DNA of 64,000 bases, taken from contig NZ_JACJTR010000033.1 in assembly GCF_014698795.1 (NCBI RefSeq), positions 1 through 64,000 on the forward strand. Direction: 5' to 3'. The translations under genes were made by a program, and so were the position numbers. Shown piece by piece: positions 46,249-56,625 of the stretch. The notes under the pieces were generated by a model, which had not been told where the DNA came from, searched no databases, and saw only the letters and a program-made list of their open reading frames with translations. The stretch comes from Nostoc sp. FACHB-892. GTDB lineage: Bacteria > Cyanobacteriota > Cyanobacteriia > Cyanobacteriales > Nostocaceae. Position 1 is the first letter of the stretch; each line of letters begins with the position of its first letter.

Positions 46249-46986
46249 ATGTCTGTTAATTCCAAGTTATACGAAGGCAAAGCCAAAATTCTTTATACAA
46301 CAGACGATCCGGAAGTCTTGTTGGCCGATTTTAAAGACGATGCCACGGCGTTTAACGCCCAAAAGCGCGGCAGTATCCAAGAAAAGGGAAAGATTAATTG
46401 TAGCATTTCCAGCCAGCTTTTTAAACAGTTGGAGGCAAATGGTATAAAAACTCACTTTATTGACAGTCCTACCCCGAATCAGATGCGGGTGAGAGCAGTA
46501 AAAATTTTACCCTTAGAAGTGGTTATCAGAAATATTGCTGCTGGCAGTTTGTGTCAGCAAACAGGATTACCAGTGGGTACAATTCTGAAACAGCCTTTGG
46601 TTGAATTTTATTACAAAAACGATCAATTAGGAGATCCTTTGTTGACACGCGATCGCCTGTACCTGCTAGAACTAGCTACTCCGGAACAAGTAGACGCAAT
46701 TACACATCTAGCATTGCAAATCAATGAATTTCTCCAGAAATTTTGGCAACAATGTGGCATTACCCTAGTAGACTTCAAACTAGAGTTTGGTTTGGACTCA
46801 CAACAGCAGTTGCTCTTGGCAGACGAAATTAGCCCTGACACTTGCCGTTTGTGGGATACCGCAGAAGAAGACTCAAACCGCCGGGTAATGGACAAAGACC
46901 GCTTTCGCCGGGACTTAGGAAATGTAGAGGATGCCTACCAGGAGGTTTTACAAAGAGTGCTAAAAGCAGTAGAGAGTAATAATTAA
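46249..46986 (+). CDS. purC: SAICAR synthetase PurC
   Basis: ATP-dependent enzyme of purine synthesis joining CAIR and aspartate; 245 residues, cytosolic. Motifs: LYEGKAKILYTTDD at the start, FKDDATAFNAQKRGSIQEKG, the substrate loop LPLEVVIRNIAAGSL, and LLLADEISPDTCRLWD with metal ligands. Length is that of the stand-alone bacterial enzyme. It is followed by the Omp85 gene on the same strand. Confidence 0.98.
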   Translation: MSVNSKLYEGKAKILYTTDDPEVLLADFKDDATAFNAQKRGSIQEKGKINCSISSQLFKQLEANGIKTHFIDSPTPNQMRVRAVKILPLEVVIRNIAAGSLCQQTGLPVGTILKQPLVEFYYKNDQLGDPLLTRDRLYLLELATPEQVDAITHLALQINEFLQKFWQQCGITLVDFKLEFGLDSQQQLLLADEISPDTCRLWDTAEEDSNRRVMDKDRFRRDLGNVEDAYQEVLQRVLKAVESNN

Positions 46987-47114
46987 GTGGGTAAAAATCA
47001 ATTAAACTCGTGTGGATTGTCCTTTGTCACTTGTCCTTTGTTATTCACCAACGGCTAATGACTAATGACTATTTGTGATGGTGTGTGTGGTCGTGAAGAG
47101 GAATCAAAAGTAAA

Positions 47115-49601
47115 ATGCGTTTATCTCCCTTATTGCTGGCAGCAGTAGCAATTGCAGCCCCTTGGGGCGGTTCATTGAGTGCAAGTGCAGAAACCGCCAA
47201 CAGTTCAAAACAGACAACAGAAGTTTTGACACTAGAAACAAATCAGCAGCCAGAAAAGGACACAGATCAGGTTGAATCTAGTAAAAGTCTAGAATCTCGA
47301 CCTAATCCCACAGAGGTTATGGAGGCGGATAAATCCCGCATTGTCGCAGTTTACCCTGCCAATCCAGCAGCGATGACTGCGGCGGACTACGCCTACGTGG
47401 TACCAAAGGTAATAGTGCCAACCTCCACAACCCCAAAAACTGCACAAACCCCTCCAATAGATCCTAATTCTAATCAGCAGCCCTCTCCCCCTCCCGACAT
47501 TCCACCGCCAGAAATTCAACAACCAACCCTTTCCCCTACTCCTGAGACAGCTCCAGTTCCAGAAAATGTCAATCCACCGACAACGGAACCTTTATTACCC
47601 ACTACTCCAGAACCATCTACCGCTCCTGATGTTCCATTCCCAGATAGTCAACAACGAACACCTGCTCCAACCCCAGGTGCGACTCCCAGTCCGCAGAATG
47701 TTAACCCGCCGACAACTCCGGGAGAGACTCAACCCAACACAGCCCCAGAAGCCAATGATCCCCGCGTATTGGTGTCGGAAGTATTAATTAGATCACAAAC
47801 TGGCCAACTATCACCAGAACTGGAAGAACAAGTTTACAAAGTAATTCGTACCCAACCAGGACGAACGACAACCCGCACCCAACTGCAAGAAGATATTAAC
47901 GCCATCTTTGGTACTGGCTTCTTCTCCAACGTGCAAGCAGCGCCAGAAGATACCCCCTTGGGAGTCCGGGTGAGCTTTGTTGTACAGCCTAACCCCGTTT
48001 TAAGCAAGGTAGAAGTGCAAGCCAATCCTGGCACTGGTGTTGCTTCTGTACTTCCAGCTAATACTGTGGATGAAGTCTTTAAGGATCAGTATGGCAGAAT
48101 CCTCAACTTACGTGATTTGCAAGAAGGCATCAAGCAGTTAAACAAGCGGTATCAAGACCAAGGTTACGTACTAGCTAACGTGATTGGAGCGCCACAAGTC
48201 TCTGAAAACGGGGTTGTTACCTTGCAAATAGCAGAAGGTGTAGTAGAAAACATTCGAGTCCGATTCCGCAATAAAGATGGCCAGGAGACAGACGAGAAGG
48301 GACAACCAATTCGGGGACGGACACAGGATTACATCATTACCCGAGAAGTGGAGTTGAAGCCAGGACAAGTATTCAATCGCAACACAGTGCAAAGAGACTT
48401 ACAGCGAGTGTATGGACTAGGACTGTTTGAAGATGTGAATGTCTCCCTTGACCCTGGTACTGACCCTAGCAAAGTGGATGTGGTCGTGAATGTAGCTGAA
48501 CGCAGTAGTGGTTCTATTGCAGCCGGGGCAGGGTTTAGTTCTGCTAGTGGACTTTTTGGAACAGTTAGCTATCAACAGCAAAACCTGAACGGTAGGAACC
48601 AAAAACTGGGGGCAGAAGTACAAATAGGAGCGCAAGAGTTATTCCTGTTTGATGCGCGGTTTACAGACCCCTGGATTGCCGGAGATCCCTACCGGACTTC
48701 CTACACAGTCAATCTTTTTCGCCGCAGTTCTATATCATTGATTTTTGATGGCAAAGATCAAGATATTAGGACGTTTCAGGAAGGACAAACGGATGATGGC
48801 GATCGCCCCCGCATCCTCCGTCTAGGTGGCGGTGTCACCTTTACCCGCCCCCTTTCCCCCAATCCTTACAAAACTTCGGTATGGACAGCCTCAGCCGGTT
48901 TCCAGTATCAAAGAGTTTCCGCCCGTGATGCCGATGGCGATATCAGAAGAACAGGAGCGGTGTTTGACGACGATGGGAACCGCATTAGCGGCGAAATTCC
49001 ACTTAGCTTCTCTGGTGCGGGTGAAGACGATTTATTGCTATTGCAACTAGGGGCACAGCGTGATCTCCGTAATAACCCTCTGCAACCCACTAGCGGTTCT
49101 TATCTCCGCTTCGGAATAGACCAGTCAGTACCTGTGGGACAAGGTAACATTTTGCTGACCAGATTGCGGGGTAGTTACAGCAAATATTTACCCATTCAAT
49201 TGATTAACCTCAGCAAAGGGGCACAAACCTTAGCATTTAATGTGCAAGCGGGAACCATCCTTGGTGACTTGCCTCCCTACGAAGCTTTTACCATTGGCGG
49301 TAGCAACTCCGTCCGAGGTTATGAAGAAGGAGCATTAGCTAGTGGACGCTCTTATGTGCAAGCATCAGTTGAGTATCGGTTCCCAGTTTTTTCAGTAGTC
49401 AGTGGCGCACTATTTTTTGATATTGGCAGTGACTTGGGAACTAGTACCCAGGCAGCTGAAGTGCTCAATAAGAACGGCAGTGGCTACGGCTATGGTCTCG
49501 GCGTACGCGTCCAGTCTCCACTGGGGCCAATTCGTATTGATTACGGTATCAACGATGACGGTGATAGTCGGATTAATTTCGGTATTGGCGAAAGATTTTA
49601 A
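47115..49601 (+). CDS. Omp85/BamA outer-membrane assembly protein
   Basis: An 828-residue protein with a signal peptide (to about SASAE, residue 26). A long Pro/Thr-rich region (about 105-225) precedes the POTRA domains (about 225-495, three expected) and a C-terminal 16-strand beta-barrel with GGSNSVRGYEEG, which holds the conserved VRGY motif, and a terminal Phe. It inserts beta-barrel proteins in the outer membrane; cyanobacterial members are relatives of plastid Toc75. The Pro-rich region contains two diverged copies of a ~35-residue unit, each ending NVNPPTT. It heads the lpx cluster. Confidence 0.95.
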   Translation: MRLSPLLLAAVAIAAPWGGSLSASAETANSSKQTTEVLTLETNQQPEKDTDQVESSKSLESRPNPTEVMEADKSRIVAVYPANPAAMTAADYAYVVPKVIVPTSTTPKTAQTPPIDPNSNQQPSPPPDIPPPEIQQPTLSPTPETAPVPENVNPPTTEPLLPTTPEPSTAPDVPFPDSQQRTPAPTPGATPSPQNVNPPTTPGETQPNTAPEANDPRVLVSEVLIRSQTGQLSPELEEQVYKVIRTQPGRTTTRTQLQEDINAIFGTGFFSNVQAAPEDTPLGVRVSFVVQPNPVLSKVEVQANPGTGVASVLPANTVDEVFKDQYGRILNLRDLQEGIKQLNKRYQDQGYVLANVIGAPQVSENGVVTLQIAEGVVENIRVRFRNKDGQETDEKGQPIRGRTQDYIITREVELKPGQVFNRNTVQRDLQRVYGLGLFEDVNVSLDPGTDPSKVDVVVNVAERSSGSIAAGAGFSSASGLFGTVSYQQQNLNGRNQKLGAEVQIGAQELFLFDARFTDPWIAGDPYRTSYTVNLFRRSSISLIFDGKDQDIRTFQEGQTDDGDRPRILRLGGGVTFTRPLSPNPYKTSVWTASAGFQYQRVSARDADGDIRRTGAVFDDDGNRISGEIPLSFSGAGEDDLLLLQLGAQRDLRNNPLQPTSGSYLRFGIDQSVPVGQGNILLTRLRGSYSKYLPIQLINLSKGAQTLAFNVQAGTILGDLPPYEAFTIGGSNSVRGYEEGALASGRSYVQASVEYRFPVFSVVSGALFFDIGSDLGTSTQAAEVLNKNGSGYGYGLGVRVQSPLGPIRIDYGINDDGDSRINFGIGERF

Positions 49602-49805
49602 CTTGTCATTAGTCAGTTGTCATTGGTCATTAGTGAATCACAAAGGGCAAATGACAATTATCTTTTTTGGATTAGCTTGCTAATTTTTACATTTACCTCA
49701 ATACTGTTCCGATAAAGGGATTAATGACATTAATAAGGGAATATCAGGGATTTTACCAAAACAGACGATGAACAATACTAAAAGAAATATACTGACTTTT
49801 AGACC

Positions 49806-50681
49806 ATGCAACAGCACACTCTAGCCGCCCAAATCACCCAAATAGGGGTGGGATTGCATAGCGGTGTGAGTACCCAGGTGCGGATACTACCGGCTGAGGC
49901 AGGAAGTGGACGCTACTTTGTGAGGGTGGATTTACCGGATTTGCCGATCATTCCAGCCCAAGTTGCGGCTGTTAGTCACACTGTTCTCTCAACTCAGTTG
50001 GGCAAAAGTGAGGTATATGTTCGCACGGTAGAACATTTGTTGGCAGCCCTTGCGGGTATGGGTGTGGATAATGCCCGGATTGAAATTGATGGTTCAGAAG
50101 TTCCACTTTTAGATGGTTCAGCAAGTGTATGGACAGCTAATATTGCCCAAGTTGGCTTAGTATCACAACCTATTAACAACCAAGCTCCTTTGGCTGTTAC
50201 AGAACCAATATGGGTCTATCAAGGCGATGCCTTTGTATGTGCCCTCCCAGCAGCAGAAACCCGCTTTAGTTACGGTATTGATTTTGACCTGCCCGCTATT
50301 GGTAATCAATGGCACAGTTGGTTGCTAAACGCTGAACTTGAAAACGCTTCTGCTAGCTTTGCGACAGAAATTGCTCCTGCCCGCACTTTTGGGTTACTGC
50401 ATCAAATTGAACATTTACAACAAACAGGGTTAATTAAAGGTGGCAGTTTGGATAATGCACTCGTTTGTGGCCCAGAAGGCTGGTTAAATCCACCATTAAG
50501 ATTTGCAAATGAGCCAGTCCGTCATAAAATCTTGGATTTAGTAGGAGATTTAAGTTTACTAGGAACTTTTCCTATTGCTCATTTTTTAGCGTATAAAGCC
50601 AGTCACAATTTACACATTCAACTGGCTCAGAAAATTTTAGATTTTGGATCTGCTCTAAAGGTTAAAATCCAGGATTATTAA
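49806..50681 (+). CDS. lpxC: UDP-3-O-acyl-N-acetylglucosamine deacetylase LpxC
   Basis: Zinc deacetylase, the committed step of lipid A synthesis; 291 residues. The metal-binding and catalytic features are [51 protein letters not shown]-like [11 protein letters not shown] and [19 protein letters not shown], with His in [11 protein letters not shown]. First of four consecutive lipid A/fatty acid genes on this strand. Confidence 0.97.
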   Translation: MQQHTLAAQITQIGVGLHSGVSTQVRILPAEAGSGRYFVRVDLPDLPIIPAQVAAVSHTVLSTQLGKSEVYVRTVEHLLAALAGMGVDNARIEIDGSEVPLLDGSASVWTANIAQVGLVSQPINNQAPLAVTEPIWVYQGDAFVCALPAAETRFSYGIDFDLPAIGNQWHSWLLNAELENASASFATEIAPARTFGLLHQIEHLQQTGLIKGGSLDNALVCGPEGWLNPPLRFANEPVRHKILDLVGDLSLLGTFPIAHFLAYKASHNLHIQLAQKILDFGSALKVKIQDY

Positions 50682-50736
50682 GGCTTTCTATCTACGCCTG
50701 CCTACTCAATCAAATGAAACATTAACCACACGGCCA

Positions 50737-51261
50737 ATGTCAATCCTCACTGAAGTGAATACCATCGATACAACTACATCTACCAAACCACAGGCTATAA
50801 ATGAGACTACAATCAACTCTGAGATTAAAACAACTTTTACATCTGAAGAAATTCAGAGATTGCTACCCCACCGCTATCCATTTTTACTTGTAGACAAAAT
50901 AATTGACTACGTTCCAGGTAAAAAAGCTGTTGGCGTTAAAAATGTCACTATCAACGAACCCCATTTCCCAGGACATTTCCCTGAACGACCACTGATGCCA
51001 GGGGTGCTAATTGTCGAAGCAATGGCACAAGTTGGAGGCATTGTTTTAACTCAAATGTCTTCGGTAGAAGGCGGACTCTTTGTCTTCGCTGGTATCGATA
51101 AAGTTCGGTTTCGCCGCCAAGTTGTACCCGGAGATCAACTAGTCATGACAGTGGAACTGTTATGGGTAAAACAACGTCGTTTCGGTAAGATGCAAGGTCG
51201 TGCCGAAGTTGACGGTCAACTTGCTTGTGAAGGGGAATTAATGTTTTCTCTAGTTAACTAA
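50737..51261 (+). CDS. fabZ: 3-hydroxyacyl-ACP dehydratase FabZ
   Basis: Hot-dog-fold dehydratase of fatty acid synthesis; 174 residues. Core motifs [14 protein letters not shown] and [26 protein letters not shown] hold the catalytic His and Glu. The first 30 residues (Thr-rich) are an extension relative to short family members. It sits 55 bp after lpxC, the usual order in cyanobacteria. Confidence 0.97.
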   Translation: MSILTEVNTIDTTTSTKPQAINETTINSEIKTTFTSEEIQRLLPHRYPFLLVDKIIDYVPGKKAVGVKNVTINEPHFPGHFPERPLMPGVLIVEAMAQVGGIVLTQMSSVEGGLFVFAGIDKVRFRRQVVPGDQLVMTVELLWVKQRRFGKMQGRAEVDGQLACEGELMFSLVN

Positions 51262-51572
51262 AAGTTTGCTTTCGTGGTATTGGCATAGCCGTGAAATGCC
51301 CTTGCTGAATCCTGAAAAAGGATGAAAGTAAAAAAATCCACAACAGCATCTGATAATTTCTTGATTTTCGACGCCCTCTTTACGAGACGCACTCACGAAC
51401 ACACTTAACTTGCTTTGCCCGACACTCTCGTTCACTGAAATACTTAACGCTCAACAATGCCAGTCGCCTCAAATGGGATGGCAGTCAGTATAACTCTCTT
51501 AACCAGGGTAACGCACTGCTTTAAAAACCCCACCCGGCGCTGGCTTATCAAGACAGTTCTGGAGATTCACCC
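51262..51572 (+). other. Spacer fabZ-lpxA
   Basis: About 310 bp inside an otherwise compact cluster. I see no gene, repeat array or clear terminator. It ends with CTGGAGATTCACCC, which supplies the lpxA ribosome-binding site. Confidence 0.5.
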
Positions 51573-52391
51573 TTGAAAACGCTAATTCATCCAACTGCTG
51601 TAATTCATCCGAAATCGGAACTCCACCATACAGTGCAAGTCGGTGCCTATGCTGTGATTGGAGCGCATGTCAAAGTGGGCCCTGAAACAATAATCGGCGC
51701 TCATGCTGTGTTAGAGGGACCTTGTGAAATTGGGGCGCAAAATCAGATTTTTACAGGTGCAGCCATCGGCATGGAACCCCAGGATCTCAAATTTGTGGGA
51801 GAACCAACCTGGGTCAAAATTGGTGATAACAACTTAATTCGTGAGTACGTTACTATTAACCGCGCTACTGGTGCTGGTGAAGCAACAGTAATTGGTGATG
51901 GTAACCTACTGATGGCTTATGCCCATGTAGCTCATAACTGCGTGATTGAAGACCAAGTAGTGATTGCTAACTCTGTGGCGTTGGCAGGTCATGTGCATAT
52001 AGAGTCACGCGCTAGGCTGAGTGGGGTTTTAGGTGTCCATCAATTTGTGCATATTGGTAGACAGGCAATGGTGGGAGGCATGGCACGTATTGACCGGGAT
52101 GTGGCCCCATATATGCTAGTGGAGGGAAATCCGGCGCGGGTGCGAACCCTTAACCTTGTGGGACTCAAACGCTCTGGTATGGACTCAGCAGATTTGCAAA
52201 TGCTGAAAAAAGCTTTCCGCATCCTCTACCGTTCTAATTTGTCCTTTAAGGATGCCTTGGAACAACTAGAACTGTTAGGGAATAGCGAAGAATTGCAACA
52301 TCTGCGTCGCTTTCTGCTACTTTCTCAGATGCCAGGAAGGCGTGGTTTAATTCCCGGTAAGGGGAAAAAAGGCGCGAGTGATGAATCGTGA
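51573..52391 (+). CDS. lpxA: UDP-N-acetylglucosamine acyltransferase LpxA
   Basis: First acyltransferase of lipid A synthesis, 272 residues from TTG 51573, with GGAG about nine bases upstream. Left-handed beta-helix hexapeptide repeats (VQVGAYAVIGAHVKVGPETIIGAHAVLEG) run through the first two thirds. The catalytic His lies in AYAHVAHNCVI, and the C-terminal helical domain follows MLVEGNPARVRTLNLVGLKR. The tail LIPGKGKKGASDES runs close to a heptad array. Confidence 0.97.
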   Translation: MKTLIHPTAVIHPKSELHHTVQVGAYAVIGAHVKVGPETIIGAHAVLEGPCEIGAQNQIFTGAAIGMEPQDLKFVGEPTWVKIGDNNLIREYVTINRATGAGEATVIGDGNLLMAYAHVAHNCVIEDQVVIANSVALAGHVHIESRARLSGVLGVHQFVHIGRQAMVGGMARIDRDVAPYMLVEGNPARVRTLNLVGLKRSGMDSADLQMLKKAFRILYRSNLSFKDALEQLELLGNSEELQHLRRFLLLSQMPGRRGLIPGKGKKGASDES

Positions 52392-52515
52392 GTTAGGAGT
52401 TAGGAGTTAGGAGTTATGAGTTATGAGTTGAGAAATTACATTTTTTAACTCTTCACTCCTCATTCCTAATTCTTCACTTTTAATTCTTCACTTTTAATTC
52501 CTAACTTCTAACTTT
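52388..52515. repeat. Heptad array with opposite-sense arms between lpxA and lpxB
   Basis: GAGTTAG/GAGTTAT heptads (52393-52430) face AACTCTTCACTCC and TTCACTTTTAATTC heptads (52448-52512). It can fold into a long stem and may limit read-through from lpxA to lpxB. Confidence 0.6.
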
Positions 52516-52532
52516 AATTATCTAATTATCAA

Positions 52533-53702
52533 ATGCGGATATTTATCAGCACTGGCGAAGTATCTGGCGATTTACAAGGGTCGCTGCTAATTACAGCGCT
52601 GAAGCGTCAAGCTGTGGCGATTGGGTTGGAATTAGAGATTGTGGCGCTGGGTGGTGAAAAAATGGTGGAGGCTGGGGCAATTCTGCTAGGCAATACCAGT
52701 AGTATTGGCTCAATGGGTATTTTAGAAGGGCTGCCTTATATTTTACCGACTCTCCAGGTGCAACGTCAGGCGATCGCTTTCTTAAAGCAAAATCCACCTG
52801 ACTTAGTGGTGCTGATCGATTATATGACTCCCAATCTGGAAATTGGGACTTATATGAAACGTCAGTTAGCAGATGTGCCTGTGGTGTATTACATCGCTCC
52901 CCAAGAGTGGGCTTGGTCAATCAGTTTGCGTAGAACTAACCGGATTGTTGGCTTTACAGATAAGCTGTTGGCAATCTTTCCACAAGAAGCCCGTTACTTT
53001 CGCCAGCAAGGGGCAGAAGTTAGTTGGGTAGGGCATCCTTTGGTTGACCGAATGCAAGACGCTCCTAACCGCCAAGCAGCCCGTGCAAAATTGGGGATTG
53101 CGCCAGAACAAATTGCGATCGCACTTCTCCCTGCTTCTCGTCGCCAAGAACTAAAATATCTTTTACCAATTATTTTTCAAGCTGCCCAAACGATTCAAGC
53201 TAAATTACCTGAAGTTCATTTCTGGATTCCACTATCTTTGGAAGTCTATAGAAAGCCAATTGAGGAGGCTATTAAGCGTTACGGTTTGCAAGCTACAGTT
53301 CTATTAGGCCAACAAAAGGAAGTTTTTGCCGCGGCTGATTTAGCCATCAGCAAATCTGGTACTGTCAACTTAGAACTTGCTCTGTTAAATGTGCCGCAAG
53401 TTGTAGTTTACCGCTTAAGTCCCCTAACTGCTTGGATAGCTCGTAAAATCCTCAAGGGTTCTGTAACGTTTGCATCGCCACCTAATTTAGTAGTGATGAA
53501 GCCGATTGTGCCAGAATTTTTACAAGAGGAAGCCACAGCAGAAAATATTATCCAAGCAGCGATGGAACTGCTACTTAATCCCAGTCGCAGAAACCAAACT
53601 TTGGCAGATTATGAAGAAATGCGGCGTAGTTTAGGAGAAGTTGGCGTGTGCGATCGGGCTGCTCAAGAAATTTTGCAAATGGTGGCGGTGAGTGGCGATT
53701 AG
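52533..53702 (+). CDS. lpxB: Lipid-A-disaccharide synthase LpxB
   Basis: GT19 glycosyltransferase that joins two acylated glucosamines; 389 residues, peripheral membrane. Motifs: FISTGEVSGDLQGSLL, VVYYIAPQEWAWSISLR, WVGHPLVDRM, LLPASRRQELKYLLP and the donor site AISKSGTVNLELALLNVPQVVVYRLSPLTAW. Last of the lpx genes. Together with LpxA and LpxC this shows an outer membrane with lipid A made by the usual route. Confidence 0.97.
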   Translation: MRIFISTGEVSGDLQGSLLITALKRQAVAIGLELEIVALGGEKMVEAGAILLGNTSSIGSMGILEGLPYILPTLQVQRQAIAFLKQNPPDLVVLIDYMTPNLEIGTYMKRQLADVPVVYYIAPQEWAWSISLRRTNRIVGFTDKLLAIFPQEARYFRQQGAEVSWVGHPLVDRMQDAPNRQAARAKLGIAPEQIAIALLPASRRQELKYLLPIIFQAAQTIQAKLPEVHFWIPLSLEVYRKPIEEAIKRYGLQATVLLGQQKEVFAAADLAISKSGTVNLELALLNVPQVVVYRLSPLTAWIARKILKGSVTFASPPNLVVMKPIVPEFLQEEATAENIIQAAMELLLNPSRRNQTLADYEEMRRSLGEVGVCDRAAQEILQMVAVSGD

Positions 53703-53793
53703 GGATTGGCGACTAGGGACTGGGAAAATTTTGTATATTTAATACTCAATACCCAATACCCAATACCCAACCCCCAATCCCTTTAGAGGTGTC

Positions 53794-55059
53794 ATGGCTC
53801 ATGAGATGAGAAAACAACGAGCGATCGCAGTTGACTTATTCGCTGGTGCGGGCGGTATGACTCTTGGCTTTGAGCAAGCTGGTTTTGATGTGCTAGCGGC
53901 TGTAGAAATTGACCCCATCCACTGTGCAACACATGAGTTTAACTTCCCTTATTGCTCAGTGTTATGTAAAAGTGTTGTGGATACAACCGGGGAAGAAATT
54001 AGGAGTCGTTCTAAAATTGGCGATCGCGAAATTGATGTGGTAATTTGTGGCTCACCATGTCAAGGTTTTTCTCTAATTGGTAAACGAGTTGTTGATGATC
54101 CACGGAACTCTTTGGTATTTCACTTTCATCGGCTGGTTTTTGAACTAAAACCAAAATTTTTTGTGATGGAAAATGTTCGGGGGATCACAGTTGGTAAACA
54201 TAAACAAATCCTCGAATCTTTAATTAGCGAGTTTAAAATTCACGGCTATAAAGTACAAGAAAATTACCAAGTTCTCAATGCTGCAAATTACGGAGTACCA
54301 CAGTCGCGTGAGAGATTATTTCTCATAGGTGCAAGAGAGGATGTAGAGTTAGTAAAATATCCCCAGCCGATTACTAAACAAGCATTATCAAATAATTTAA
54401 CTTTAAAAAAAATATCTGATATTCCATTAGGCCCGACGGTATGGGATGCAATTAAAGATTTACCTGAAATACAAAAATATCCTGAGTTACTAATAAGAGA
54501 TTGGGTTATAGCAGAATACGAAAAGCCTAGTAACTACGCTCGTGTACTTCGCGGATTAAAATTCCTAGACGATGATTATTCTTACAAACGTGAATATGAT
54601 TTGCGAATACTTTCTTCCAGTTTAAGAACAAAACATTCTGTAGAAACTATTCAACGTTTTCAGGAAACTCAACAAGGCGAGAGAGAAAAAATTAGTCGTT
54701 TTTATAAGCTGCATCCTGCTGGTGTTTGCAATACTTTAAGAGCCGGAACAGATAAGTACAGGGGTTCTTTCACATCTCCTAGACCAATTCATCCATTTAC
54801 ACCGCGCTGTATCACTGTCAGAGAAGCAGCGAGATTACATTCTTACCCCGATTGGTTTAGATTTCATGTAACCAAATGGCACGGATTTAGACAAGTAGGT
54901 AACTCTGTGCCACCGCTACTAGCAAAGGCTGTGGCCGCGGAAATTATTCGTAGTTTGAATATTTCGCCTTTGAAGCCCAGTTTTCAATACGAGTTAGGAG
55001 AGGAGAAGCTACTACAATTTAATATGTCGCAAGCGGCACAGTATTACCAGCGTGACTGA
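53794..55059 (+). CDS. Solitary cytosine-C5 DNA methyltransferase
   Basis: m5C methyltransferase of 421 residues. Motif I is DLFAGAGGMTLGFEQAGF, motif IV GSPCQGFSLIG with the catalytic Cys, motif VI FVMENVRGI, motif VIII around NAANYGVPQSRERLFLIGA, and motifs IX-X RCITVREAARLHSYP and QVGNSVPPLLAKAVA. No restriction gene is adjacent, so it is an orphan enzyme. It resembles the Synechocystis Slr0214 type that methylates CGATCG, the core of HIP1, but the recognition site cannot be proven from the sequence alone. Confidence 0.92.
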   Translation: MAHEMRKQRAIAVDLFAGAGGMTLGFEQAGFDVLAAVEIDPIHCATHEFNFPYCSVLCKSVVDTTGEEIRSRSKIGDREIDVVICGSPCQGFSLIGKRVVDDPRNSLVFHFHRLVFELKPKFFVMENVRGITVGKHKQILESLISEFKIHGYKVQENYQVLNAANYGVPQSRERLFLIGAREDVELVKYPQPITKQALSNNLTLKKISDIPLGPTVWDAIKDLPEIQKYPELLIRDWVIAEYEKPSNYARVLRGLKFLDDDYSYKREYDLRILSSSLRTKHSVETIQRFQETQQGEREKISRFYKLHPAGVCNTLRAGTDKYRGSFTSPRPIHPFTPRCITVREAARLHSYPDWFRFHVTKWHGFRQVGNSVPPLLAKAVAAEIIRSLNISPLKPSFQYELGEEKLLQFNMSQAAQYYQRD

Positions 55060-55093
55060 TAAAAATACACTCTGTAATATGTGCAAGGTTGAG

Positions 55094-56059
55094 CTAAGTC
55101 CAGCTACGGAAGAATGTAGTATCTTCCCAAATATTAGCAGTTTGCCTTGCGATCGCTGTTAATTCTTCCTTTTTAAGAGGCACAAAAGCCCGCGCTATCT
55201 TGACATTATTCTCTAATTGTGAAATAGTTTCTGCTGCAATTACACAACAATGAACTCCAGGTTGAGACATTGTATAACCTAAAGCTTGCTCCATACCTCT
55301 CAATCCACCCGGTTTAAACAGCCGTCCATAAGCCGGAACTTTCATCGCAATCACACCAACATTTTTTTCTTGAGCAACTGGTAAAACCACTGGGATAAAT
55401 GGCTGTGGGTGGTGTTCATCGGCGGCATTCACAGGAATCAGTGTACTGTGGAAAGGATAGCGACGTAAGCCTTCAGCAATCACTTGAGGGTCGTGATGTC
55501 CGGTAATACCTGCGAAGCGCACCAGCTTTTGCTCTATAGCTTCTTCTAAAGCTTTAATTGCACCAGATGGACTAAAGATGGTGTCGAGTTCTTCAGAAAA
55601 AGAGACGCGATGCAACTGCCACAAATCGAGATAATCTGTATTGAGACGTTTAAGCGATCGCTCTAATTCTCGCCATGCACCATCCCGATCTCTTTGATCA
55701 GTCTTGCTTGCTAGAAACACCTTTGAGCGATGGGGTGGTAGCACTTTACCTAAATAATCTTCACTTGGCCCATAACTAGCTGCCGTATCAAAATAACGAA
55801 TACCAAGTTCCAACGCCCTTTGAATAATTGCCGCAGCATCATCCTCTTTTCCTTCCCAGGATAGCGGCGTTTGTCCTGCTCCTCCTAACCCGAAGATCGG
55901 GAGTTTTACTTTCGTGCGTCCCAGCATCCGTTCTGGCATACTTGCTGGCGGTGTTGCGGTGTTGGTAGTATTTTGCCCAAAAGCATTAGTTGCCACAATA
56001 CCTCCAGTTACAGAAATGCTGGTTATTAGGAAATTACGCCGCGTTTTTCCTTCTGTCAT
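55094..56059 (-). CDS. Tat-exported aldo/keto reductase
   Basis: NADPH-dependent reductase of 321 residues. A twin-arginine signal (TRRNFLITSISVTGGIVA) marks it for folded export. The catalytic tetrad is visible: Asp in YFDTAASYG with the Tyr, Lys in LASKTD, and His in LWQLHRV. The cofactor site includes CVIAAETISQLENN. Most family members are cytosolic, so the Tat leader is unusual but recurrent in bacteria. Substrate unknown. Confidence 0.9.
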   Translation of the reverse strand: MTEGKTRRNFLITSISVTGGIVATNAFGQNTTNTATPPASMPERMLGRTKVKLPIFGLGGAGQTPLSWEGKEDDAAAIIQRALELGIRYFDTAASYGPSEDYLGKVLPPHRSKVFLASKTDQRDRDGAWRELERSLKRLNTDYLDLWQLHRVSFSEELDTIFSPSGAIKALEEAIEQKLVRFAGITGHHDPQVIAEGLRRYPFHSTLIPVNAADEHHPQPFIPVVLPVAQEKNVGVIAMKVPAYGRLFKPGGLRGMEQALGYTMSQPGVHCCVIAAETISQLENNVKIARAFVPLKKEELTAIARQTANIWEDTTFFRSWT

Positions 56060-56625
56060 GATTGGCTCCGGGGGCGAAATTACTTTTATTATAAATTTTA
56101 GCTAGGGATAATTAATTTCAGAAAGCAGAATTACTGATATAGGAACACTAGGAAAGCATTGATCGTTGGTTAAAAAAGTAGAGCATTGAGTAAGGCTAGC
56201 TTCACGCCTAATCAAATAACAGCGACAATGCTTAAAAGATTACGAGTCTGAATATTTAGAAATCGGCATCTTTTCTTGCTAAAAAGTAACCAAATGGGTA
56301 GGCAAAAAGAAAATAATTATACCTTTAGTCGTTGATAGAGAGCTATAAATTGCTTTAGCTTATTATCGGGTACAACTATTAAATTTGTCTCTGCCAATAG
56401 TAATTAATTCAACTCAATTAAGTGACTTCCATAGATACCCTTTGACCGACTGATTGTTGCTACAGCTAGATTTCATGATTTTCCTTTGCTAACTGCGAAT
56501 GGAAAAAATCTTAACTATACTGATGTGCAAATTCTTAATTTGTGTTAGCGCTTGAGTATTAATTCATCCCAACTTATCTCGTCTGCTTTGCGTTAATTCC
56601 GCTTTATTTGCTTCGTAATTCTGTT
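56060..56625. other. Divergent spacer
   Basis: About 565 bp between the reductase and the PAS-GGDEF-EAL gene. AT-rich, with promoters for both directions presumed. No RNA gene or repeat seen. Confidence 0.45.
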
